The notes under the pieces were generated by a model, which worked only from the letters and a program-made list of their open reading frames with translations, was not told where the DNA came from and searched no databases. Position numbers and translations under genes: made by a program. From B10-G9 sp963712165 (GTDB lineage: Bacteria > Chloroflexota > Anaerolineae > Anaerolineales > UBA11858), in contig CAVQGY010000004.1 in NCBI GenBank assembly GCA_963712165.1, positions 62,001-126,000 of the forward strand: a stretch of DNA of 64,000 nt, read 5' to 3'. This document shows positions 52,221-61,631 of the stretch, piece by piece. Each line of letters starts with the position of its first letter. Position 1 is the first letter of the stretch.

Positions 52221-53257
52221 GCCTGGGCTCCTTTATTTGCGCGCAGCTGCTGGATCATTTCCGGGATGACCTCGTAAAGGTCACCCACCACGCCCAGGGA
52301 GGCAACTTCGAAGATAGGTGCTTTTGGATCGATGTTGATGGCCAGGATATAGTCGGAATCCTGCATGCCGACCTTATGTTGGATAGCTCCTGAGATGCCG
52401 GCGGCAATATAGAGCTTAGGTCGTACATGTTTTCCAGTCTGTCCAACCTGGTGTTCATAGTCAATCCAGCCGCCATCAACAGCAGCCCGGCTGGATCCAA
52501 CCACACCCCCCAGCTCATCTGCCAGTTCTTTGATCAGTTTAAAACCTTCAGGATTGCCCAACCCTTTACCGCCAGACACAATCACATCGGCATATTCAAG
52601 GTTGAATTGGGCATTATTATCCTCAATGAATTCAACCAGGTTAGCCGCCAGCATATCAGGTGTGATCAGGAAGTCTTCCTGGACAACCTCGCCTTTTGCT
52701 TTGAGGTTGCGTTCAGGGACTTCAAAAACCCGGGGACGGACTGTGGCCATCTGGGGTTTGAATTCCTTACAAACGATAGTTGCTATTACGTTGCCGCCAA
52801 ATGCGGGACGTGTCGCCAACAGGAACTTGCCTGTGGCATTTCTGATAGGTCCCATATCCAATTTGGTGCAATCTGCGGTCAGCCCGGTCTTTACAGAAGT
52901 GGCTACCGCGCCAGCCAGGTCACGGCCGAGGGTAGTGGCACCCACCAGAAATACTTCCGGCTGATATTTTTTGACCAGATGGGTGAGGGCTTCTGTATAG
53001 GGCCGGTTGAGATAATGTTCGAAAGCGGGATCATTCAGCAGGTAAACCCGCTCGGCACCATATTGGATAGCTTCTTGGGCGATATGGTCCACTTCACAAC
53101 CAACCAGGATGCCCTCCACAATCGCTTCTTCTCCGCTATCAACCAATTCGTCGCTGATCTCATCAACCAAGCGGCGGGCTACACCAAGCAGTTCTGCGGC
53201 GACCGGGTGCATTACACCTTTATTTTGTTCAATAAATACCCAAAATCTCCTGGTCAT
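52217..53257 (-). CDS. fixB: Electron transfer flavoprotein alpha subunit FixB
   Basis: 346 residues. The C-terminal FAD-binding domain is clear: GGVVGSSRAAVDGGW, HVRPKLYIAAGISGAIQHKVGM and ILAINIDPKAPIF. The N-terminal ~190 residues form the alpha/beta domain (VFLVGATTLGRDLAGAVAT). The 4-bp overlaps at both ends with fixA and fixC indicate translational coupling and stoichiometric complex assembly. Confidence 0.95.
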   Translation of the reverse strand: MTRRFWVFIEQNKGVMHPVAAELLGVARRLVDEISDELVDSGEEAIVEGILVGCEVDHIAQEAIQYGAERVYLLNDPAFEHYLNRPYTEALTHLVKKYQPEVFLVGATTLGRDLAGAVATSVKTGLTADCTKLDMGPIRNATGKFLLATRPAFGGNVIATIVCKEFKPQMATVRPRVFEVPERNLKAKGEVVQEDFLITPDMLAANLVEFIEDNNAQFNLEYADVIVSGGKGLGNPEGFKLIKELADELGGVVGSSRAAVDGGWIDYEHQVGQTGKHVRPKLYIAAGISGAIQHKVGMQDSDYILAINIDPKAPIFEVASLGVVGDLYEVIPEMIQQLRANKGAQA

Positions 53258-54093
53258 CGCATATCCTCCAAGATGGAAGCCACACTCTTTTTCGAGAACA
53301 TATCTTTGAGGGTCAGTTCCACCGTGTCCTTAAGTCCTTTGTCAGCGACGCTGATCGTTTCAGCTGGTTCGTGAGCTTCCGGCGTTCCGGATTGAGCTAC
53401 CCACGTGGGGGAGCCTTTCAAGCCGATCTGGCTTTCATCGTACAGCAGCGGCTCCTCCGCGGTCCAGAACTCGGGCTTGAAGCGCAGGGAATTGATCAGA
53501 TCTGGGAGAGATGCGTAGGGGATCTCGGCAATTGATTTTTCTGCAGTTAATACCGCAGGCAGGGATGTCCGGATGACCTCGCGACCGCTTTCGGTCTTGC
53601 GAATGATAAGGGCATACTTTTCATCCATATTGATCTCCCGGATATCCACCGCATAAGTGACCAGGGGCATTCCCAGGCGTACAGCTGCGCCAGGTCCGAC
53701 CTGGGCAGTATCACCATCGATGGCCTGTTTTCCGAAGAAAATCAAATCCAGGGGGTCTTCCTGATGGATCTTTCGGATAGCTTCAGCCAGCACATAGGAG
53801 GTCGCAAGGGTATCGCTGCCTGCAAATTTGCGGTCAGAGATCAGGATGCCCCGGTCTGCGCCCATTTCGATGCATTCCTGCAAAGCTTCTTCCGCGGCGG
53901 GAGGCCCCATGGTGATCACGGTCAATCTGCCGGCCAGTTTTTTCTTCCACTCTGCGGCAGCAGCAACAGCGTGAGCGTCGTAGGGGTTGAGAATGGCGGG
54001 AACCCCTTTACGGATCAGGCTGCCTGTTTCTGGGTCTATGCGGATATTCGTAGTGTCAGGGACTTGTTTGACAGACACTAGTAAATGGATCAT
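53254..54093 (-). CDS. fixA: Electron transfer flavoprotein beta subunit FixA
   Basis: 279 residues with the ETF-beta landmarks VSVKQVPDT at the start, INPYDAHAV-like (LNPYDAHAVAAA), ADRGILISD, and the flavin-binding stretch IFFGKQAIDGDTAQVGPGAAVRLGMPLV. First gene of the fixABCX operon. FixAB oxidise NADH and bifurcate its electrons at FAD to ferredoxin/flavodoxin and, through FixCX, to quinone. The 277 bp to hppA hold only the hppA terminator. Confidence 0.95.
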   Translation of the reverse strand: MIHLLVSVKQVPDTTNIRIDPETGSLIRKGVPAILNPYDAHAVAAAAEWKKKLAGRLTVITMGPPAAEEALQECIEMGADRGILISDRKFAGSDTLATSYVLAEAIRKIHQEDPLDLIFFGKQAIDGDTAQVGPGAAVRLGMPLVTYAVDIREINMDEKYALIIRKTESGREVIRTSLPAVLTAEKSIAEIPYASLPDLINSLRFKPEFWTAEEPLLYDESQIGLKGSPTWVAQSGTPEAHEPAETISVADKGLKDTVELTLKDMFSKKSVASILEDMR

Positions 54094-54305
54094 GCTTCAC
54101 CTCAAGATATATAGCTAAATATAATCCAAAAATTCAAATTTCATAACCCGAGCTTATATTGTGAAGTTTACCACATATGTACATAGGAGGATATGGCGAT
54201 TCCATTTTTGATGAGTTTTTAACAGAAATCTAATGGTCCACAACCTGAGGATCGGACGGATCGTTAAAAGTACCCATTACGTGAACAACAAATCTCGGGA
54301 TAAAA

Positions 54306-54342
54306 AACAGGGATAGCTGTAATAAAACTAGCTATCCCTGTT
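54306..54342 (-). terminator. Rho-independent terminator of hppA
   Basis: AACAGGGATAGCT and AGCTATCCCTGTT form a 13-bp stem with an 11-nt loop; on the minus strand it is followed by TTTT. It lies 29 nt after the hppA stop. Confidence 0.85.
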
Positions 54343-54370
54343 GAGTAAATACTAGGTATGGATCCTGGAT

Positions 54371-56770
54371 CTATTCAAGCTCGTATTTACTGTCGCGGAG
54401 GCTGAATCCGATGCCAACCATCAAGGCCACCAGACAGGCAGCTGCGATGATCATTGCAACCGTTTTCATCGATCCACCCGTTACCGCAACAGAGATCACC
54501 AGGGGGGCAACCAGCAATGATACCAGGTTGACAACCTTGATCATCGGATTGAGAGCGGGACCAGCGGTGTCTTTGAGTGGATCACCAACTGTATCACCGG
54601 TCACACTAACCTTATGGCGCGCGGAATTTTTGCCCAGATTGTTCGCGGGATCAGAGGGTTCATCCTCGATCTGTTTCTTGGCATTATCCCAGGCACCACC
54701 AGCGTTGGCCATAAAGACTGCCAGCAGCTGGCCGGTGACAATGATGCCCGCCAGGAAACCACCCAGCGCCCGCACGCCGATCAAGAAGCCGACGATCACT
54801 GGTACAAGGATACCCAGCATCGCTACCACGATCAGCTCTCGTTGGGCTGCAACGGTACAAATGCGCACCACAACATCGTAAGCAGGTTTGACAGTCCCCT
54901 CCATAACGCCGGGGACCTTGAATTGCTTGCGCACTTCCTCGATGATCAAACCAGCTGCTCGTTCAACAGCTCGCAGCAGGATGGAGCTGAAGAGGAAGGG
55001 CAGGGCACCACCGATCAACAGACCCACAAAGACCAGCGGATCAGCGATATTCAAGCCTTCGGTCTCCAAACCTGTGACCTCGATAAAAGAGGCAAACAAA
55101 CTTAAGGCAGCAATTACAGCTGAGGCGATAGCAATGCCTTTGGTGATCGCTTTGGTGGTATTACCCACACTGTCGAGGGTTGCTAGAGTGCGCTGACTTT
55201 CCGGATCCTTAAAATCCTCTTTAGACATCTCTGCTATTCCGCCTGCATTGTCTGCCAGTGGTCCGAAGGCGTCCATGGCCAGGTTGTTACCCGTGTGGGA
55301 GAGCATGCCGATGCCTGCCAGGGCGATGCTATACATGATAAAGATGAATTCATGGCCGACTGGAGCAGGTTCGAAGCTGCTGATGATCAAACCGATCACG
55401 ATCACACCCAGGCCTCCAAAGATGCCGTTTTCCAGTTTCTTGGATCTAACGGCCAGGATAATACCCGCGACCAATCCAAGCACAACTGATGCGCCAATAA
55501 TGATCGGCAGCAATGCCGCTGGGATAGCAACAGAGTAGATCCCCACAGCGAGGATAATGACGAGAACAATGATCATCACTGCCCAGACAGTGCTTTCGTA
55601 ACCAATAGCGATGCCTGCCAGGATCAAGGTTGCCTCACCAGTCTTGGCAGAGCGAACCAGCCTGTTCACCGAGGGGGTCTCCCTTTCCGTGAATAGGGCA
55701 GTGTATTTGTTGAAACCAACTGCTAGCAAGATACCAGAAGCGGTGGCGGCAAATAGCCGCATATCCTGGGCGTAATATACGGCCAGGAAAAAGAAAGATA
55801 CCGTGGAAATAATTGACGATAGGTCGTACGATAGGTCCATCGCCCGGAAGGCATCTCCCTTGGTCGGCCACAAAGAAACGGCGTAGGTTCCGATGATGCT
55901 GGAAAATACGCCGATGGCTCTGACGAGAAGGGGGAAGACGATCCATTTCAGACTCTGAGTGGGATCGACCTGCATAACAGCTAATCCCAGGATCATGGCT
56001 GAAACGATGGTCACTTCGTAGGATTCGAAAACATCCTCTGCCATTCCACTGAAATCACCTACGTTGTCACCGACCAGGTCTGCGATGGCAGCAGCATTGC
56101 GGGGATCATCCTCCGGAATACCAACTTCTACCTTACCTACCAGGTCCGCGCCAACATCGGCAGCTTTAGTGTAGATACCTCCACCGACTCGCATGAACAT
56201 AGCTAACAAAGTACCGCCAAAACCAAATCCCAGCAGCACTTCAGGGGCATGTTCGCCGTAGAGTATAAAGATCACCGTTCCGCCCAATAATCCCAGACCA
56301 TCCGCTATCATGCCGGCGATAGTGCCGGAGCGATAGGCGACGCGCAGGGCGCCTGAAAAGGAACCCAAACGAGCTTGATTGGCCACTCGGACATTCCCGC
56401 GGGTACCGATCATTCGCAATCCAATCTGCCCAATTGCCAGGGAGCAGCTGGCACCTAGAAGCAGAGCGGCGCCACGGCCAATGGAGATGGCCAGAGGTGC
56501 ATCGGCAAGATGGGCAGTGAAGAATAGGACGATCGCCAGCACAAAGGAGATGGGGATAACCACTTCCATCTGTTTGTTTAGATAGGCGATTGCTCCTGTC
56601 CGGATGGCGTTGGAAATTTCCTGCATGCGTTCTGTGCCGGGGTCCTCCCGCAATACCTCGCGGGCAAGCATCCAGGCATAGACCAGAGCTGCAAGAGCTG
56701 TGAGCAGAACGGCCCCTAAGCCGATCTGCTCAAATAAGGTGGCGTTTCGTAAAGTTTCTAAACCTCCCAT
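54371..56770 (-). CDS. hppA: Membrane-bound H+-translocating pyrophosphatase, K+-independent type
   Basis: 799 residues with ~16 membrane helices, somewhat longer than the usual ~700. Substrate motifs are DVGADLVGKVEVGIPEDDP (from 205), DLVGDNVGDFSGMAEDVFES and TGDTVGDPLKDTAGPALNP. The position that separates the two subclasses reads GNTTKA (Lys540) rather than GNTTAA, which marks a K+-independent, proton-pumping enzyme. It couples PPi hydrolysis to proton translocation and can act with FixABCX in energy-limited growth. Confidence 0.95.
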   Translation of the reverse strand: MGGLETLRNATLFEQIGLGAVLLTALAALVYAWMLAREVLREDPGTERMQEISNAIRTGAIAYLNKQMEVVIPISFVLAIVLFFTAHLADAPLAISIGRGAALLLGASCSLAIGQIGLRMIGTRGNVRVANQARLGSFSGALRVAYRSGTIAGMIADGLGLLGGTVIFILYGEHAPEVLLGFGFGGTLLAMFMRVGGGIYTKAADVGADLVGKVEVGIPEDDPRNAAAIADLVGDNVGDFSGMAEDVFESYEVTIVSAMILGLAVMQVDPTQSLKWIVFPLLVRAIGVFSSIIGTYAVSLWPTKGDAFRAMDLSYDLSSIISTVSFFFLAVYYAQDMRLFAATASGILLAVGFNKYTALFTERETPSVNRLVRSAKTGEATLILAGIAIGYESTVWAVMIIVLVIILAVGIYSVAIPAALLPIIIGASVVLGLVAGIILAVRSKKLENGIFGGLGVIVIGLIISSFEPAPVGHEFIFIMYSIALAGIGMLSHTGNNLAMDAFGPLADNAGGIAEMSKEDFKDPESQRTLATLDSVGNTTKAITKGIAIASAVIAALSLFASFIEVTGLETEGLNIADPLVFVGLLIGGALPFLFSSILLRAVERAAGLIIEEVRKQFKVPGVMEGTVKPAYDVVVRICTVAAQRELIVVAMLGILVPVIVGFLIGVRALGGFLAGIIVTGQLLAVFMANAGGAWDNAKKQIEDEPSDPANNLGKNSARHKVSVTGDTVGDPLKDTAGPALNPMIKVVNLVSLLVAPLVISVAVTGGSMKTVAMIIAAACLVALMVGIGFSLRDSKYELE

Positions 56771-57237
56771 TGAATCCTCCGTTGATTCTAAAAAAAGATT
56801 GACAAAAAATTACATCAGGCAAAATAGCTTTGCTGATTGATCAGGGATCATACTTGTGATCTTGGGCTCGGGATCGAACCCGAAGAGAAAGGATGAAACT
56901 TGAGCTCCACGAGTATCGATTAAGGTTGTCCAGTGATCAGCGTTCTATGTTATTAGTGATGCGTATGACTCCAGTCTTGTGGAACTTCCTCCAATTTCCG
57001 ATCATCTTTTTCTGGCGGGCGTCTGAAATCGCTGGTTTACCCTGATCGGAGCAGGGGGCCCTAAAAGGATTTAGCAGCGTTGTAGATTGTTACTTTCGGA
57101 TAATAAGTAAAAACGATAACACTCGCCTGAAATTACCCATAAATTATAATGATTGTTTCAAAATAAACAAGGCTACATTTTATTTTGATGGAGAACTCTT
57201 ATAGGAGGGGATACAAATAATAAGAAACAATTATCAA
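56771..57237. other. Non-coding interval upstream of hppA
   Basis: No gene, repeat or RNA that I can support. The part next to hppA should hold its promoter. Around 56867-56884 the minus strand reads like a tRNA T-arm, but the rest of a tRNA is absent. The stretch 57090-57230 is A/T-rich and faces the methyltransferase stop. Confidence 0.5.
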
Positions 57238-57885
57238 CTAGAGAGGTTTTTCCACCCAGATAGCCAAAATATTGCCATTATCCCGGTAGGATACCTCATT
57301 GATCTTAAATGATTTGAACGCTCGGCGCAGGCGCTTTTTAGAGAAGATGTGATGTGGTAGGCCAGCTTCTGAACCTTCCAGGGGTAGATAGGTGTGTTTT
57401 TCGATTTTTACGCTTTTTTTATGAGAGCGGTTCCAGCTGGGAACAGTCACGAATGCCAATCCCCCCATCTTGAGGACCCGGTAGATCTCATTGATTGCCA
57501 GCTGGACCTCAGCCAGGTAAGCGTGATGGATCACCTGGGTAGAGATTATTCCCTCCACGGCATTATCTGGTAAGGGTAGGGGAAAACGCGTATCGGCCAG
57601 GACCAAATGTGCAGTTAGATCCACCTCCCTCAGCCATTGCTGAGTAAGATCCAGGCCGGTTTTGGAAATATCCAATCCGATGACCTCAAAACCCTGGGAG
57701 GTTAACGCGATCACATGGCGGCCGTTCCCGCAGCCCAGGTCCAGCACTGTCCGAAAACCATGTTGTTGGAAACGTTCAGTAAATTCCACCTGAGCCGGGA
57801 GCTTTTTGGTAAATACCCGACCTTCCTGGGCGAAAATCCTCTCCCAGGGGTGGTTCTCGGAATCAGGCCTGTGTTTCATTGTCAT
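57238..57885 (-). CDS. Class I SAM-dependent methyltransferase
   Basis: About 215 residues. VLDLGCGNGRHVIALTSQGFEVIGLDIS is the SAM-binding motif I and post-I segment; VEGIISTQVIHH and LKMGGLAFVTVPSW are motifs II and III of the UbiE/Methyltransf_11 type. The C-terminal part (HIFSKKRLRRAFKSFKINEVSYRDNG) is typical of small-molecule or tellurite-type methyltransferases. Substrate unknown. The start could be 57897, 57885 or 57879; 57885 is a compromise. Confidence 0.85.
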   Translation of the reverse strand: MTMKHRPDSENHPWERIFAQEGRVFTKKLPAQVEFTERFQQHGFRTVLDLGCGNGRHVIALTSQGFEVIGLDISKTGLDLTQQWLREVDLTAHLVLADTRFPLPLPDNAVEGIISTQVIHHAYLAEVQLAINEIYRVLKMGGLAFVTVPSWNRSHKKSVKIEKHTYLPLEGSEAGLPHHIFSKKRLRRAFKSFKINEVSYRDNGNILAIWVEKPL

Positions 57886-57903
57886 TTCTAATAACACCCC
57901 CGG

Positions 57904-58311
57904 TCAGAGATGGCGGCCCATGCTCAGACGCTCTTCCACTTCAAAATCGAGGGCTCTATAAAATGCAGCCACTGCGGTATTATCAGGACGAATTTGAAGA
58001 TTGACTTTGTGGCACCCTTTCTCGCGGAGGGCCTCGATTGCAGTTCTGACCAATTCTGATCCGATCCCCCGCCTGCGCTGATCCTTGGTTACGGCTACCC
58101 CATAAAGCCAGCCCCGGTGGCCGTCATAACCAGCCTGGCAGGCTCCGATAATTGAGCCGTTTTCTTCAGCTATAAAGATCAGGTCATCTACTGCCCGCTT
58201 GTCTTCGATCACGCGAGCTGGATCATTATGCGGAGCGGCATTCGGAAAGACTTCCCCCCACAGAGCGATCAAGGAGTCTTTATCTAGGCTTTTATATTTC
58301 CGAATGATCAT
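57904..58311 (-). CDS. GNAT acetyltransferase (YpeA-like)
   Basis: 135 residues from ATG 58311. The acetyl-CoA binding core is VAVTKDQRRRGIGSELVRTAIE, with DPARVIEDKRAVDDLIFIAEENGSIIGACQAGYDGHRGW matching the YpeA group, whose function is unknown. The frame is open 16 codons further, but that part is not conserved in length. It ends 6 nt before the methyltransferase frame, so the two probably share a transcript. Confidence 0.87.
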   Translation of the reverse strand: MIIRKYKSLDKDSLIALWGEVFPNAAPHNDPARVIEDKRAVDDLIFIAEENGSIIGACQAGYDGHRGWLYGVAVTKDQRRRGIGSELVRTAIEALREKGCHKVNLQIRPDNTAVAAFYRALDFEVEERLSMGRHL

Positions 58312-58360
58312 GGATTGGGTCCCAGTATTTGATGGGTTAATATGTAACTGCTCAAACACA

Positions 58361-58395
58361 AGCTGAATCTGAATGAGGATTGATCAGATTCAGCT
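58361..58395. terminator. Hairpin between the membrane protein gene and the GNAT gene
   Basis: AGCTGAATCTGA (58361-58372) and TCAGATTCAGCT (58384-58395) form a perfect 12-bp stem. It follows the gene at 58444-58866 and precedes the GNAT start; there is no strong T-run. Confidence 0.6.
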
Positions 58396-58443
58396 GGATT
58401 CTGCACTTTATCTAATTTCCTTTCAATAAGCAAATATGAAAGT

Positions 58444-58866
58444 TTATTCTTCAGTTTTGTTGACTTTGAGTCCATAGAGCAAAAAGAGGATGCCAGGAAT
58501 GAGTATGACCAAACCGAGCAAAAATGGGATCAGTTCGGAAGCTGAATCAGCTGCCGCGCGTCCCTGGAGAAAAAGAACGATGAAAACTGCAGCAGTGAAG
58601 AACAAAGAAAACCCGCCACCGAATGTCTCCCAGCGCCAGGCCAGCGCCAAACCGATCGCGCTGATCAGCATCAGGGTAGGGGGAAGAGCTTCAATAGTAG
58701 AGGTTCTTTCCACTGCATATGGATCAGCGGCGCCGTTGGTTAACCAAGACCAGATATTTCCCAAGGCAATAAAGAAGGTGACGAGAATGACCGGTGCGGA
58801 CCAGATCCGGGCTGCTAATCGGATCCAGTTTTTTGACTTGTTTGGAGGGGATTGAGCTTCATTCAT
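58444..58866 (-). CDS. Small membrane protein, four helices, function unknown
   Basis: 140 residues. Helices: APVILVTFFIALGNIWSWL, TLMLISAIGLALAWRW, GFSLFFTAAVFIVLFLQG and LIPFLLGLVILIPGILFLLYG. AAGGAG sits 8 nt before ATG 58866; a GTG 9 nt earlier is in frame but less likely. I recognise no assigned function. Confidence 0.75.
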   Translation of the reverse strand: MNEAQSPPNKSKNWIRLAARIWSAPVILVTFFIALGNIWSWLTNGAADPYAVERTSTIEALPPTLMLISAIGLALAWRWETFGGGFSLFFTAAVFIVLFLQGRAAADSASELIPFLLGLVILIPGILFLLYGLKVNKTEE

Positions 58867-58911
58867 CTTTATCACTCCTTGTCTGGTATCAAAATCAATT
58901 GTAGCCGAGGT

Positions 58912-59472
58912 TCATTTTTTTGGGGAGAAGAATGGGATGCACTGCTTCCGGTTGATGGAAGATCTGGCCCATCTGGCCATGAAATATAGGCCAGCTAAAA
59001 TGATCAATGAAGGAATAAAACCTAACGCTTTGCTGGAAAGGATCCATCCGGGTTCAAGGACTGCTTTCTCAGGCTTCCGAGGATCGTAATAGACAATTAC
59101 ATCTTTTCCTTCCGGATACTTGAGGGCAGTTTCGTATGGATGATAAAGAGAGCGAATGGAATTGACCATGGTGGATGAATAGGATTTCCCGTTCACGATA
59201 TATTGGTATCTGATAAATCCTTCAAAATGAGTATAGTAATCACCATCATATTCCTCAAATTTCTGTCCCAGAAGTATCCGGGAAGTGATTGTGCCCTCTG
59301 TTGAGGGCCAATTCTGGCTGGCAATCATAGTGGGAATATGGGAGAAGAGGATACCCAGGATCAAGAGTGAGATCCCCCACAGCAGAGTGATAAGGGGTTT
59401 TCCGAGCAGGCTTTCCCAAAGATCTTTTCTTGAGGGCATTTTCCTGTTAATTCGTCTATTCAAATCATCCAT
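58912..59472 (-). CDS. DUF3592-like membrane protein
   Basis: 186 residues with two membrane helices (PLITLLWGISLLILGILFSHI and ALGFIPSLIILAGLYFMARW) flanking a beta-rich extracytoplasmic domain (WPSTEGTITSRILLG ... FIRYQYIVNGKSYSSTMVNSI ... VIVYYDPRKPEKAVLEPG). The YxPxxP-like DPRKPEKAVLE segment is the hallmark of the DUF3592 family; no function is known. Confidence 0.82.
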   Translation of the reverse strand: MDDLNRRINRKMPSRKDLWESLLGKPLITLLWGISLLILGILFSHIPTMIASQNWPSTEGTITSRILLGQKFEEYDGDYYTHFEGFIRYQYIVNGKSYSSTMVNSIRSLYHPYETALKYPEGKDVIVYYDPRKPEKAVLEPGWILSSKALGFIPSLIILAGLYFMARWARSSINRKQCIPFFSPKK

Positions 59473-59556
59473 GATGGTGATCGCCTTGCTCTTTCAAATC
59501 CATAGCTAGATATACATATAGGGAAATTGGAATCCCTTTCCGCCACTATGTCTACC

Positions 59557-60069
59557 TCAGACCTTCAAGATAATACTTGCGACCTGATCCAGGAACTGCG
59601 AGGCCAGCTGGGAGAATCGTTTCCGATTGATCACTGCCAGGGATCCCAGGCCTATCACAAGCGCCCAACCCCAGAAGGGATGGATCTTCATCAAGGTAAT
59701 GATCAGCGTGAGGTAGACAAGTGCCATGGCTAATTGCAGAGGAGCCTGGCCACGGGTTATCCTGGCAGCTGCCCCGGCTAGCGCCCAGATAATAACCGCA
59801 GGTATGAGAGAAACGACATCCCACAGGATCATGCAAGTTGATAAAACCAGGGCCAAACCCAGGTCCGCAACCAGGTCAAAGGGGCCCAATCTTGTGGCAT
59901 TTTCGGTCCTCCTGGCAAACATCCCATCCAGGACATCGGTGATCCAGGCCAATGCCGTGAGAGCGACCACCAGGAGCAATCTATCCTCTCCCCTGGATAT
60001 GCCGATATAAAGTATGTAGAGGACAATCACAATGCGTGAGGTAGTAAGAAGATCAGCCAATATATTCAT
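59557..60069 (-). CDS. CDP-alcohol phosphatidyltransferase family protein
   Basis: 170 residues with five or six hydrophobic segments. The family motif is present: DVLDGMFAR ... GPFDLVADLG. It differs from the usual DGxxAR(x)nGxxxDxxxD by having two rather than three residues between Gly and the next Asp (G-PF-D-LVA-D). The family joins CDP-activated lipids to alcohols such as glycerol-3-phosphate, serine or inositol; the substrate here is not fixed. It stands alone between the DUF3592-like gene and amidase. Confidence 0.85.
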   Translation of the reverse strand: MNILADLLTTSRIVIVLYILYIGISRGEDRLLLVVALTALAWITDVLDGMFARRTENATRLGPFDLVADLGLALVLSTCMILWDVVSLIPAVIIWALAGAAARITRGQAPLQLAMALVYLTLIITLMKIHPFWGWALVIGLGSLAVINRKRFSQLASQFLDQVASIILKV

Positions 60070-60110
60070 CAGTACCTCCAGTGTTCAGGTGGAGGGGGGC
60101 ATTGGCATAT

Positions 60111-61631
60111 TTAGGATTTTTCTTTGCTGCCACCCAATCTCAGCTTTGGTAGGAATTCAGGGGCTTTCCGGGCCTGGAGTTCCTGTTCCACAGCGTAAGC
60201 GATCCTTAATAGGGTGGGTTCGCTCCAAGCCTTTGAGAAGAATGAGATCCCGATCGGAAGACCATCGATCTGGCCTCCGGGGACAGTGATATGCGGGTAT
60301 CCTGAAACAGCGGCAGGCGAAGTGCTTTCCAGATCCCAACTGTGAGGATCACCATTTACCAGGTCGATCACCCAGGCGGGTCCACCGGTGATGACAATGA
60401 TCGCATCCAGTCGCTCATTCTTGATGATCTTGTCGATGCCCTCTCTGCGGGTCAGCTGTCTGTTCTTGGAAAGCGCTTCACGGTATTCCGGGCTTGAGAG
60501 GGGTCCCTTTTCGATCGCAGCCAGCATCCTTTCCTGCTCAAAATAGGGCATGACACGATCCTTGTTATCCTCATTGAACTGGATCACCTCTTCCAGAGAG
60601 TGAACCCGGGATCGGGGTCCCAGTTGGGACAGGTAGGCATTCAAACCTGATTTGAATTCATAATATAAGACTTCCAGTTCCGTCTTGCTGAATTTGTCCA
60701 GGTTAGGCAGATCCGTCGGGTCAATGATCACGGCGCCCCGCTCTTTCATGAGATCCAGACAATTATCAAGGATTTCAATGACCCTTTTATCCGAACCGAG
60801 CATATTGCGGGCAACACCGATCCTGGCCCCCTTCAGACCATCCACATCCAGGAATTTTGTGTAATCATAATAGGCTTTCCGTCGTTTCAGCTGGGTGGCC
60901 TTATCCCGCTCGTCCACTCCGATCATCTCCCCCAGCAGGATTGCTACATCTTCAACCGTACGTCCTATTGGGCCTGCAGTATCCTGGCTTTTTGCGATGG
61001 GGATGATACCGCTGCGGCTGATCAGCCCCAGAGTGGGTTTCAGCCCTACCACACCACAGGTCTGGGCAGGGCAGAGGATGGATCCATCCGTTTCCGTCCC
61101 CACAGCGGCTGCGCAGAGATTGGCTGCAACCGCAACTGCCGAGCCAGTGGATGAACCGCAGGCTGAGCGATCCAGGGCATAGGGATTCTTGGTCAGCCCC
61201 CCCCGGCTGGACCAGCCGCTCACAGAGCGTGTGCTGCGGAAATTTGCCCACTCACTTAGATTGGTCTTCCCAAGCAGGACAGCGCCGGACCTTCGCAGCC
61301 GTTTGACCAGAAAGGCATCCCGCCGGGCATAGGAACCCTCCAAAGCCAGCGAGCCGGCGGTGGTTTGCATCTTGTCCCGGGTATCGATATTGTCCTTGAT
61401 GAGGATGGGGATCCCGTGGAGAGGGCTTCGGACTTTGCCGGATTTCCGTTCTTGATCCCTCTTCCTGGCAATTTCCAATGCGTCCGGGTTGATCTCGATC
61501 ACAGCGTTCAGCCGGGGACCAGAACGGTCAATGGATTCGATCCGATCCAGATAGTCCTCTGTAAGGGAACGAGCAGTGATCTCACCAGCGGCCATTTTCT
61601 GTCCCAGTTCCCGAATGCTGTGTTCTTTCAT
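60111..61631 (-). CDS. Amidase signature family enzyme
   Basis: 506 residues. Catalytic triad: Lys79 (ILIKDNIDT), cis-Ser160 (SACGSSTGS) and nucleophile Ser184 (GTETDGSILCPA). The presence of CGVVGLKPTLGLISRSGIIPIAKSQDTAGPIGRTVEDVAILL supports an amidase rather than a GatA subunit, since no gatB or gatC is nearby and the protein is longer than GatA. Cleaves an amide bond of unknown substrate. Confidence 0.92.
   Translation of the reverse strand: MKEHSIRELGQKMAAGEITARSLTEDYLDRIESIDRSGPRLNAVIEINPDALEIARKRDQERKSGKVRSPLHGIPILIKDNIDTRDKMQTTAGSLALEGSYARRDAFLVKRLRRSGAVLLGKTNLSEWANFRSTRSVSGWSSRGGLTKNPYALDRSACGSSTGSAVAVAANLCAAAVGTETDGSILCPAQTCGVVGLKPTLGLISRSGIIPIAKSQDTAGPIGRTVEDVAILLGEMIGVDERDKATQLKRRKAYYDYTKFLDVDGLKGARIGVARNMLGSDKRVIEILDNCLDLMKERGAVIIDPTDLPNLDKFSKTELEVLYYEFKSGLNAYLSQLGPRSRVHSLEEVIQFNEDNKDRVMPYFEQERMLAAIEKGPLSSPEYREALSKNRQLTRREGIDKIIKNERLDAIIVITGGPAWVIDLVNGDPHSWDLESTSPAAVSGYPHITVPGGQIDGLPIGISFFSKAWSEPTLLRIAYAVEQELQARKAPEFLPKLRLGGSKEKS

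Noticed and set aside
56867..56884. On the minus strand GGGTTCGATCCC looks like a tRNA T-arm with a TTCGATC loop.
   Set aside because: No matching acceptor, D or anticodon arm could be found in the 80 nt upstream, and the 3' side does not pair with any 5' strand; not a tRNA gene.
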